Assembly: GCA_019118525.1 (NCBI GenBank)
Contig: DWYV01000022.1
Coordinates: forward strand, 1 to 64,000
Source of the DNA: Candidatus Bariatricus faecipullorum
GTDB taxonomy: Bacteria; Bacillota; Clostridia; Lachnospirales; Lachnospiraceae
Reading direction: 5' to 3'
Length of the DNA stretch: 64,000 nucleotides
Shown: piece by piece, positions 52,026-59,365 of the stretch
Numbering within the stretch: position 1 is the stretch's first letter
How the letters are laid out: each line of letters starts with the position of its first letter
The notes under the pieces: model-generated
The model's database searches: none
Seen by the model: only the letters and a program-made list of their open reading frames with translations
What the model was told of the DNA's origin: nothing
Position numbers and translations under genes: made by a program

Positions 52026-52090
52026 TTTCTTTCCCCCGATAGTTGTTTTGTACCCCAATTCTAACACAGAACCAGAGGCTTGTGTCTGAA

Positions 52091-52171
52091 TTAAGAAAAA
52101 ATTTCGTTGTGGATACAAAAGTTTGCGGATATAATGATTTCACAGCGTTCCGGACAGAGACCTCCGTATGG
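52091..52171 (+). repeat. 81-nt leader shared by both Rpn-type copies (copy 2)
   Basis: Matches 6083-6003 in opposite orientation with two visible mismatches. It includes TTGTGG and TATAAT 17 nt apart, reading towards the Rpn gene. The homology begins at TTAAG, which probably marks the left edge of the duplicated unit. Confidence 0.8.
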
Positions 52172-52417
52172 GGAAACTGTCCTCTGTCATTCTGCACACG
52201 CCGTGCCCGGCTCCGGGCACATCACTGGACTTTTCTGAACCGAATCTTTCCGGTATCCGGAACCATTCACCCTGAAAAGAATCTGAAATCCACATTGTCC
52301 GGGACGGTATTTTTTGCTATAGTAAAATCAGAAAAAGGGATTCCCGGCAGGGGCGGCCCGGGTTTCCGGCAAAAATACGGGCAGTTTTCCATACGGCATT
52401 CACGGAAAGGAACGCAT

Positions 52418-53338
52418 ATGGAAAAACACGGAAAAAGAAAACCGGAAGAGACCGGAAACAAAAGCCGGTCTGCTTCCGAAAGCCGGGTCCGGCAGCATGA
52501 GGACGCGGTCCTGAAAACCTGCATGCAGTTTTTCGCGGAGGACCTGCTCCCCTACCTTGGGATTCCCGGAAAGGTAACCGGGTTTGCCCCGACGGAGTCC
52601 GTGGTTCTGGAACTGCGGAAACTGTCCCAGGATTTCAACCTGATACGGGAGGACGGTTCCTGGATTCACTTCGAGTTCCAGAGCACGGACGAGGGTGTAA
52701 ACGGGCTGAGAAGATTCCGTACCTACGAAGCCCTGGCCAGCTATCACCACAGGGTCAGTATTACCACCGTGGTGCTGTACTCGGGCAATATCCGGAATCC
52801 GGCAACGGAACTGACCGAGGGGCTGAACACCTACCGGGTGCATGCGGTTACCCTCAGGGACCGGGACGGGGACGCCCTGCTTGCAGGGCTGGAAAGGAAA
52901 GCGGAAGCGGGGGAGGAAATCAGAAGGGCGGAACTGGTGCCCCTGGCCCTGGTATCCCTCATGGGAGGGGAACTTCCCCAGAAGGAGCGGATAAAGGCGG
53001 CCTTCCGGATACTCCGGAAAGCAGAGCATGTGCCGGAAACGGACATGCGGAAACTGGAGGCGGTGATTTACGCAATGGCGGACAAATTTCTGGACAGAGC
53101 GGACATGGAGGAGATAAAGGAGGAAATCAAGATGACGAGACTGGGACAGATGCTGGTGGAAGAGGCCCTGGAAGAAGGATGGGAAAAAGGAATGGCCCGT
53201 GGCAGGGAGTGTGGAGAAGACAATTTCGCTTCTCTTGCCCGTATTCTGCTGGGCAGTGGGAAAAATGAGGAACTCCTCCGGGCTTCGGAAGACCGGGACT
53301 ACCGGAAACAGCTTCTCAAAGAGTACGGCATAGAGTAA
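52418..53338 (+). CDS. Rpn-family recombination-promoting nuclease / putative transposase (PD-(D/E)XK)
   Basis: A 306-residue protein. The N-terminus is basic and low-complexity. The PD-(D/E)XK nuclease core runs from about residue 28 to 160, with EDAVLKTCMQFFAEDLLPYL and REDGSWIHFEFQSTDEG (Asp...Glu-x-Gln in place of Glu-x-Lys). A helical region with EEIKEEIKMTRLGQMLVEEALEEG follows. Relatives are often called PD-(D/E)XK transposases and raise recombination in E. coli. AAAGGA precedes ATG 52418, about 240 nt after the leader repeat. A near-identical but 5'-deleted copy lies at 5305-6006. No inverted terminal repeats or target duplication were seen. Confidence 0.85.
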   Translation: MEKHGKRKPEETGNKSRSASESRVRQHEDAVLKTCMQFFAEDLLPYLGIPGKVTGFAPTESVVLELRKLSQDFNLIREDGSWIHFEFQSTDEGVNGLRRFRTYEALASYHHRVSITTVVLYSGNIRNPATELTEGLNTYRVHAVTLRDRDGDALLAGLERKAEAGEEIRRAELVPLALVSLMGGELPQKERIKAAFRILRKAEHVPETDMRKLEAVIYAMADKFLDRADMEEIKEEIKMTRLGQMLVEEALEEGWEKGMARGRECGEDNFASLARILLGSGKNEELLRASEDRDYRKQLLKEYGIE

Positions 53339-53352
53339 AATTCCCTGAGAAA

Positions 53353-53381
53353 ACAGCCCTGCCCTTTCCGGGCGGGGCTGT
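53353..53381. terminator. Hairpin between the Rpn-type gene and the convergent ABC ATPase gene
   Basis: ACAGCCCTGCCC and GGGCGGGGCTGT form a 12-bp stem (one G-T pair) with a 5-nt loop, 14 nt past the Rpn stop codon. T-rich sequence follows only after about 15 nt. Confidence 0.6.
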
Positions 53382-53440
53382 TCTGCCACAGTGTACCTTT
53401 TTTCCATGCGCCTTTTCCCGGCGCCGTTCGTATCCTCTGA

Positions 53441-54326
53441 TTATTCTGCAGGTTTTCCCATGGTGCACAGGATATATGCGTCTTCCAGGGTGGCCGTAAC
53501 CGGTACGCAGTTCTCTGCTTCCGGTCTTCTTTCGGAAAGAATGCGAAGCTGCAGCCCATCCTCTGTATACTGCCGGGTAGTGACGTGGTACTGCCTTTCC
53601 AGTTTTCCGGCCTGCTCCTCTTCTGATACCAGACAGCGCCATACATGTCCCTGGGCCCGCTTTATCAGTTCCTGCACGGAACCGTTGTACAGAATTTCTC
53701 CTTTTTTCATAACGGCCAGTCTTCGGCAGGTAGCCGCCAGGTCCTCCACCACATGGGTGGAAAACAGTACAGTCCGGTTTTCGGAAAAATCCACCAGCAG
53801 GTTCCGGATACGGATTCGTTCTTCCGGGTCCAGGCCGGTGGTAGGCTCATCCACAATCAGAACCTTCGGTTCATGCAAAAGCGCCTGCACCAGACCCACT
53901 CGCCGCTTCATGCCGCCGGAAAGCTGCCGTATCTTTTTCTTCTGATGAGCCGCCAGACTGGTCTTTTCCAGATAGTATTCCAGCCTCTGCCTGCATTCTT
54001 TTTTATTCACCCCGGAAAGAGCGCCCAGATATTCCAGGCATTCTCTTACCGTAAGATTCGGATACAGTTCAATTTCCTGAGGCAGATACCCGATTTTTTT
54101 TCTGAATTTTTTCATAGTTCTGCTCCCCGTAGGACATCCCGTCCAGAAGCACACTGCCTTCCGCAGGTTTTATAACAGTAGTCAGCACCCGCATCAGCGT
54201 GGTTTTTCCGGCGCCGTTTTCCCCAAGAAGTCCATACATTCCCGCAGGGATTTCCAGGTTTACCCGGTTCACTGCCGTGACGCCGTTTCGAAATCTTACC
54301 GTCAGATTCTTTATCTGAATACTCAT
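53441..54326 (-). pseudogene. ABC transporter ATP-binding protein, frameshifted at an A8 tract
   Basis: Two overlapping frames together make one ABC ATPase. Residues 1-77 (from ATG 54326, Walker A GENGAGKTT) are in one frame. The rest (IGYLPQEIELYPNLTVRECL, signature LSGGMKRRVGL, Walker B VLIVDEPTTGLDP, His loop STHVVED) is in the other. The switch falls at a run of eight A on the minus strand (T8 at 54094-54101). Removing one A gives an intact 294-residue protein. It could be a disabled gene, a slippage-corrected gene or a sequence error. It is last in a two-component/ABC operon, with the permease genes upstream. Confidence 0.85.
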
Positions 54327-54330
54327 GTGT

Positions 54331-54993
54331 TCACCCTCTTTTCCTCAATATCCGGGGAAGCAGGAGCAGAAGCGCCGCAGTCAGCGCCAGTGAGACTCCC
54401 TTCCCGTACAGCCATCTGATGTCTCCTGTTTCCAGGTCCCGGCAGGCATAGGAAAACAGGTTCCAGTTTCCCAGAAGCTCCTCCCCTGCTTTGGAGGTGA
54501 GCCCTACCAGAACTGCCAGCAAAAGCGCCAGGCCCGGCCATATACTCCGCACCAGGGTACATACCGTCACGGAAAATGCACTCCAGAAAAGCAGCGTTAC
54601 CGGTATGGCCGCCGCATAGAGCGCAAACAGCCCCAGTCCGTCCGGTTCGGAATGCAGCGTCTCAGGGCGCTGCCAGTAAAACAGGCCGTATCCCGCCAGA
54701 GCGGCTCCGAAGAGCCAGAGATTCTGGATAACATAGCGCCGTAGGACAGCCCGGAGTTTTTCCTTCTCCCGGGAAAGCCTTAGTATCTCTGTTCTTCCGC
54801 CTGTGATTTCTCCTGCCCAGGTATCCGCGCCAAGCGCCGCCGCCAGGAAGGCCACCGGGCTTTCCATGGCCGGTCCGATTTCCTCCGCAAAGACCACCGG
54901 GCGAATAAACGCCAGAATCACAAGAAATGCCAGGGAGCTGGCCAGCTTGTAAAAGGGCAGGCAGATTTTTGCCTCTGTCTTCCAGATTTTCAT
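54331..54993 (-). CDS. ABC-2-type transporter permease (small subunit)
   Basis: A 220-residue membrane protein with about six hydrophobic helices (for example residues ~13-35, 85-105, 120-150, 155-172, 195-215) and a short soluble segment around 40-80. It overlaps the upstream permease by one base and precedes the ATPase gene by 4 nt. With the larger permease and the ATPase it would form an exporter of the kind often linked to peptide-antibiotic resistance or immunity and controlled by the adjacent two-component system. The cargo is unknown. Confidence 0.82.
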   Translation of the reverse strand: MKIWKTEAKICLPFYKLASSLAFLVILAFIRPVVFAEEIGPAMESPVAFLAAALGADTWAGEITGGRTEILRLSREKEKLRAVLRRYVIQNLWLFGAALAGYGLFYWQRPETLHSEPDGLGLFALYAAAIPVTLLFWSAFSVTVCTLVRSIWPGLALLLAVLVGLTSKAGEELLGNWNLFSYACRDLETGDIRWLYGKGVSLALTAALLLLLPRILRKRG

Positions 54994-56054
54994 CAGTACC
55001 GCCTCCGTTTCCAGATACGGACTGCCAAAAGAAACAGAAGCACTGCCGCCAGTGGGAGAAGCAGCTGATTCAGTTCGGCCACCGGAGGCACGGAAATCTC
55101 GAAAAATTCTCCTGGAAACCGTACCACGACAGCCAGAATCCGTCCGTAATAGTTAAAAGTTCCGTCCGGCCCCGTTTTTCCCATATTGGAATATATTATA
55201 TAGAGAAAAAGAAGCGGCACCGCCGGAAGGGGCGTCCGAAACACCAGGGAAACTGCCCCGTACACGCAGACAATCATCAGCATATTCGGAAGAATATAGT
55301 GCAGGACTGCCTTCGGAAAATCCCAGTAGTTTATCGGAAATCCGGATGCCGAAGCCGTCTGCCGGGAAAGCACCATGAACACGCCGGTCAGGACGGCCAG
55401 AATCAAGGCCATGGCCGCCAGGGCGCCCAGAACTTTCCCTCCCAGATACTGCCAGGCCCTTACCGGTTTTGTGTGGAGCAGTTCGTAATTTTTCTTCCGC
55501 ATGTCCCGGTAAAAGACAAAGGCGAGAAGCACGGTGGCCAGAAATCCCATGTAAAGCCCTGCAAAATCCGCAAATTTTCGGGACAGATACCAGGAAAACG
55601 GATGCTTTTCCAGTTTTTCTTCGATATACGCGTTACATTCGGCGGCTGTACCTGAATACCAGGCCGTATCCTCGTAAGTATATTCGGCTCCGTAGTAACG
55701 GTAGTTCTCTTCCAGCCAGGCATAGGCCTCCTCCAACTCCATGTCCCTGGTTTTTTCCATGGTCTTCTCCGCTTCCTCTGCCGACATGCCAAAATCCTGC
55801 TCCAGGGACCGGGCGACTGCCTCTTCCCAGAGTCTGCGGTGCTTTTCTTCCCCCGCCGGAATGTACCCTTCCGTAATATCCGCGTCGATAACGGCGGCGC
55901 CGGGTTTGGGGGAAAGTTCCCCGTCGGAAAAGTAGTGAATCCCCAGGTACGGTTCCAGGTTCTGGTATATCCCCACAAGCGCCACCACAAGCCCGGCCCA
56001 GAAAAGCGGGTTTTTCAGAAAGTTTTTCAGTTCCCGCCAGAATACTGCTTTCAT
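54993..56054 (-). CDS. ABC-2-type transporter permease (large subunit with extracellular domain)
   Basis: A 353-residue protein. One N-terminal membrane helix (about 17-36) is followed by a soluble loop of about 130 residues rich in Glu/Tyr/Trp, then about five helices in the C-terminal half. This layout resembles ABC-2 permeases with an external sensing loop. GGAGGAAC precedes ATG 56054. It is the first transporter gene after the histidine kinase gene. Confidence 0.85.
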   Translation of the reverse strand: MKAVFWRELKNFLKNPLFWAGLVVALVGIYQNLEPYLGIHYFSDGELSPKPGAAVIDADITEGYIPAGEEKHRRLWEEAVARSLEQDFGMSAEEAEKTMEKTRDMELEEAYAWLEENYRYYGAEYTYEDTAWYSGTAAECNAYIEEKLEKHPFSWYLSRKFADFAGLYMGFLATVLLAFVFYRDMRKKNYELLHTKPVRAWQYLGGKVLGALAAMALILAVLTGVFMVLSRQTASASGFPINYWDFPKAVLHYILPNMLMIVCVYGAVSLVFRTPLPAVPLLFLYIIYSNMGKTGPDGTFNYYGRILAVVVRFPGEFFEISVPPVAELNQLLLPLAAVLLFLLAVRIWKRRRY

Positions 56055-56125
56055 ACTGTTCCTCCTTTCCTTTCCGTCAGGAACAGTATATCCCCCAAAT
56101 CTCAATAAAAAAGCAATGCAGCCGG

Positions 56126-57304
56126 TTACCAAAGTCCAAACAGAGCCCGCACCTTTGCCCCGCCCTCCGGCCCGTTTCCCACCAGAAGCCGGCCTCCGTG
56201 GCGTTCGCAGAACACCCGGCAAAGATACATACCCATACCGGAATGTTTCAGGTCATCCTGGGGATTGGCGTGATAGAAAGGCCGCGTCACCGTTTCCGCA
56301 GATTCCTGAAAGCCGCATCCGTCGTCCGCTACCGTTATCTCCAGATACTCTCCGGATGAAATCACTTCCACCGTCACCTGCTTTTTGGCATAACGGAAAC
56401 TGTTGGACAGCAGATTTTCCACCACTTCCAGCACAAGTTCTCTGTCAATCCACAGTACGTCTCTTTCCGCCTGAAGGCCTGTCCGGCAGGTTTTTCCGTA
56501 CTGTCTCTCCATCATGTATGCTTCTTTCTCAATTTCCTGCTTCAGTTCTGCCGTCCGGACTTCCCGGCGGACTATCTGCCGCTCTTCCAGCCGGTTCAGC
56601 TTCTGCATATCGTTCAGAAACGTTTTCATCCGCTGCACCTGGTGCATACATTCCTCCAGCATTTCCCTCGTTTTTTCGGGAGGAAGGGTTCCTTCCGGAA
56701 GAAACTCCAGCAGCATCTCCTGGTATCCCTGCAGGACAGAAAGCGGAGAGCGGATATCGTGAGCCACCGCCGCCCGCAGGGCTTTTTCCTCTTCCACCAT
56801 CCGCCAGAGAATCCGGTTGTTTTCCGCAAGCTGACTGCGCATTTTCTCAAATTCCAGGCACAGCATTCCCATCTCATCCCGGTTTTCATATTCCAGATGA
56901 AAATCCAGTTCATCCCGGGCGACCAGTCTGGAAGCCTCCTTTAGTTCCTCAATCGGTCTTTTCAGTTTGTTCCGGTAAAAAAGTGCCACGGCTGCGCCGC
57001 TTCCGCAGACAGACAGCAGCAGGATTCCGTAGGTCTCCACAAAATCACAGAGTTCCGACAGCTGCCAGTCCAGAGGACTCATTTCCTCCCGCGAAGGCCG
57101 CGGTACGGTTATCTGATAATTGCCCTCTGCGTCATTTAACGCATGATACAGAGCTTCCTCATCCACATATCTGAGCCATATCTGTTCCTGGGCATAAGAC
57201 ACGGTACGGCTCAGGACTGCACACAAAAGAAAACTGCTAAAAAGATTTATCAGAAGATAGAAAAAAATTGTTTTTTTAAGTGAAAGATTTCTTATTTTTT
57301 CCAT
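56126..57304 (-). CDS. Sensor histidine kinase (two membrane helices, HAMP-like linker)
   Basis: It has membrane helices at about residues 12-33 and 97-118 and a short extracytoplasmic sensor of about 60 residues. A HAMP-like linker follows, then a HisKA box with the phospho-accepting His in AAVAHDIRSPLSVLQGYQ (near 187). The HATPase domain has N box NLLSNSFRYA (near 290), G1 VADDGCGF (near 320) and G2 SGMGMYLCR (near 355). Length is about 392. ATG 57304 is chosen; an in-frame ATG at 57322 abuts a G-run. It overlaps the response regulator stop and presumably senses the cargo of the ABC transporter. Confidence 0.92.
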   Translation of the reverse strand: MEKIRNLSLKKTIFFYLLINLFSSFLLCAVLSRTVSYAQEQIWLRYVDEEALYHALNDAEGNYQITVPRPSREEMSPLDWQLSELCDFVETYGILLLSVCGSGAAVALFYRNKLKRPIEELKEASRLVARDELDFHLEYENRDEMGMLCLEFEKMRSQLAENNRILWRMVEEEKALRAAVAHDIRSPLSVLQGYQEMLLEFLPEGTLPPEKTREMLEECMHQVQRMKTFLNDMQKLNRLEERQIVRREVRTAELKQEIEKEAYMMERQYGKTCRTGLQAERDVLWIDRELVLEVVENLLSNSFRYAKKQVTVEVISSGEYLEITVADDGCGFQESAETVTRPFYHANPQDDLKHSGMGMYLCRVFCERHGGRLLVGNGPEGGAKVRALFGLW

Positions 57305-57966
57305 CTGTATCCCATCCCCCACACGGTTTCAATATATTCCTGCCTGGTCAGAGCGGCCAGTTTCTTCCGGATGCGCCGTACCAGTTCGGTAATGACCCTG
57401 CTGTCACCCTCGGCATCATACCCGCATACGTTTTCATAAATCCGTTCTTTGTCAAACACCTGGCCGGGATGCATGGATAGGAATTCTACAATCCCGTACT
57501 CCAGTTTTGTCAGCTCCACTTCTTCTTCCCCTATCTGTATCCGGCAGGCCGCATAGTCAATCAGCAGTTCGCCCTGAAACCGGAACGCTTCCCTGCCCCG
57601 GCTTCTCTGCTCCCGCTTAAGATGGGCAATGATTCGCGCCTCCAGCTCCTTCAGACTGAAGGGTTTCAGGATATAATCGTCGCCTCCGGAGAGCAGGCCG
57701 TTGACCCGGTCCTGCTCTTCTGTGCGGGCAGTCAGAAAGAGTACCGGGCAGGAGACCTGGTTCCGGATTCTCCGGCACACCTCAATACCGTCCATACCGG
57801 GCATATTCACATCCAGAAGCAGAATCGACGGGTTCTGTTCCAGAAGTTCCATGCACTCCGGACCATTTGTGGCGGTCAGAACTCTGTAACCCCGCAGTTC
57901 AAAAAAGCTCCGGAGCATTTTAAGAAGTTCCTTATCATCATCTGTTATTAGAATTGTTTCCTGCGT
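57292..57966 (-). CDS. OmpR/PhoB-family response regulator with apparent ACG start
   Basis: A receiver domain with phospho-acceptor Asp in LLLDVNMPGMDG, switch Thr in FLTART and Lys in DYILKPFS, followed by a winged-helix domain with RVITELVRRIRKKL and VWGMGYRWKK. The first ATG (57918) would begin inside the receiver and lose the acidic pocket. The frame continues upstream through TILITDDDKELLK, typical of the family, to an ACG codon (57966) preceded by GAGGTGA at correct spacing. From there the length is 224, the normal size. Either ACG is used as a rare start or the start codon has mutated from ATG. Confidence 0.8.
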   Translation of the reverse strand, partial: TQETILITDDDKELLKMLRSFFELRGYRVLTATNGPECMELLEQNPSILLLDVNMPGMDGIEVCRRIRNQVSCPVLFLTARTEEQDRVNGLLSGGDDYILKPFSLKELEARIIAHLKREQRSRGREAFRFQGELLIDYAACRIQIGEEEVELTKLEYGIVEFLSMHPGQVFDKERIYENVCGYDAEGDSRVITELVRRIRKKLAALTRQEYIETVWGMGYRWKK

Positions 57967-58021
57967 CTGTTTTCACCTCAGCTACAGTATACCGCAGAAA
58001 ACACAACAGAAAAACAACTCC

Positions 58022-58180
58022 TTGAAAAAACCAGGCCGCGCGAAAAGGCGCAGCCTGGTTTTTCAAAAAAACTCTATTCTATTTTCATTTCTCCCATACT
58101 TCATTCTTTCTTTTGTCGTGTTGTCATTTTTGCCGAAAACGGGCTTTCCCGCTTTCAACTGTTAAAGCGCTTTTCACATA
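58022..58180 (-). ncRNA. Candidate small RNA or attenuated leader
   Basis: A promoter (TTGAAC 58214-58209, 17-nt spacer, TATAAT 58191-58186) and a strong hairpin terminator (58066-58022, stem GCCTGGTTTTTCAA with TTGAAAAAACCAGGC) define a possible transcript of about 160 nt between lysR and the response regulator. It holds a palindrome AAAGCGCTTT near its 5' end and at most a 13-codon frame (MKYGRNENRIEFF). It could be a free-standing RNA or an attenuator ahead of the two-component operon. Confidence 0.45.
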
Positions 58181-58185
58181 GTACT

Positions 58186-58214
58186 ATTATAAATTTGCCT
58201 TTTCTTTAGTTCAA
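58186..58214 (-). promoter_or_regulatory. Promoter of the candidate small RNA
   Basis: TTGAAC and TATAAT with a 17-nt spacer on the minus strand. The operator-like AAAGCGCTTT (58164-58173) lies about 10-20 nt downstream of the -10 box. Confidence 0.65.
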
Positions 58215-58298
58215 ATAACGGTTTTCAATTGCGGTTATAACCTCACCTTTATAACGGCCGGGTTCTGACCGGGTTTTCTTCGCGATACTGCAAAGTGC

Positions 58299-58341
58299 AA
58301 AAAAGGCGGCCACGGAAATTTCCTTCCGTCGCCGCCTTTTT
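58299..58341. terminator. Bidirectional terminator downstream of lysR
   Basis: AAAAAGGCGGC...GCCGCCTTTTT with an inner ACGGAA/TTCCGT pairing makes a long stem. T-runs are present on both strands. It lies 46 nt past the lysR stop. Confidence 0.9.
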
Positions 58342-58386
58342 CCGGCTGTAATTTTTCTTTTTTCGATAGATTCTATAAACATCCGT

Positions 58387-59346
58387 TTATACTGTTTTTT
58401 CTTCCATGGCTGTTTTCATGAATTCTGCCATACATTTTGTAAAGTACTTGTTTTTCCGGTAATAAAAGTACACGTTCCGCTGGGCCGCCGGGTCGTCAAT
58501 CTTATAAAACACAATGTTCCGGTTATACGGAAGATTTTTTACGACCGTGTCGCTGACAATGGAAATCCCCATTCCTTTTTCGGTAAAGGCAAGAAGAGTC
58601 AGAATCTGGTCCAGCTTCAGGGCCACCTTCGGCTCGACCCCCGCCCGCTTAAAGATGGTCTCCATCCGCTCCCGGGTATCGTTATGGGCCCGCAGGGTGA
58701 GAAAGGGCTCATCCTCAAAAAGCTTCAGGGAGACGCCGTAGGTCTCCGGCCTCATATGTACGCCGGCCCGGATATCATCCGCCGTCATGGCCCAGGACTC
58801 TGCCGCCCGGTTGCTTTCGTAGCACTGGGGTACTGCCAGGAGCAGATTTTCTTTCATGAAAAACCGCTTGTCATAGATATCCTCATCCATGGGATAGTTG
58901 TCCAGAACCATATCCACTTCCCCGGAGAACAGTTTTTTCTCCACCTGGGAGGTATGCCCCTCCACCAGACTGATTTTTATATTAGGATATTTTTCCCGAA
59001 ACCGTTTCACGATATCCGGCAGTACAAAGGCAATGAACAGATAGGTGCCTCCGATACTGAGCCGGCCCGTCCGCAATTCATTGAGATTTCCCACGTAGCA
59101 GGCAAATTCTTCTTCCAGGTCCATCATCTTTTCCGCTGTCCGGATATATTTTTTCCCGCATTCGGTAAGCTGAATGGGCACGGTGCTTCTGTCAAAAAGC
59201 TGCATCCCGATTTTCTTTTCTATCTTTTTTACCGTGGCGCTCAAAGCCGGCTGCGAGATGTAAAGCCGCTCTGCCGCCTTGGAAAAGCTCCCCTCCTTGT
59301 ATACTTCGTACACGTATCTCATATTGGCAAACATGTTTTCATCCAT
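58387..59346 (-). CDS. LysR-family transcriptional regulator
   Basis: The N-terminal winged HTH (residues 5-65) contains SFSKAAERLYISQPALSATVKKIE; the C-terminal LysR substrate-binding domain spans about 90-300. Length is about 319. ATG 59346 is preferred and has a modest GAGAG site. It lies 19 nt after the PEP/pyruvate-binding gene and is probably co-transcribed with it. A perfect TATAACCA/TGGTTATA palindrome upstream of that unit's promoter is a likely binding site, so it probably controls its own operon and possibly the divergent aminotransferase gene. Confidence 0.92.
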   Translation of the reverse strand: MDENMFANMRYVYEVYKEGSFSKAAERLYISQPALSATVKKIEKKIGMQLFDRSTVPIQLTECGKKYIRTAEKMMDLEEEFACYVGNLNELRTGRLSIGGTYLFIAFVLPDIVKRFREKYPNIKISLVEGHTSQVEKKLFSGEVDMVLDNYPMDEDIYDKRFFMKENLLLAVPQCYESNRAAESWAMTADDIRAGVHMRPETYGVSLKLFEDEPFLTLRAHNDTRERMETIFKRAGVEPKVALKLDQILTLLAFTEKGMGISIVSDTVVKNLPYNRNIVFYKIDDPAAQRNVYFYYRKNKYFTKCMAEFMKTAMEEKTV

Positions 59347-59365
59347 TTTTCTCTCTTCGCCCGTC

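Noticed and set aside
52198..52417. Upstream in-frame extension of the Rpn-type gene to 52043
   Set aside because: The extension reads through the leader repeat and its promoter and has no ribosome binding site, whereas ATG 52418 has AAAGGA at good spacing.
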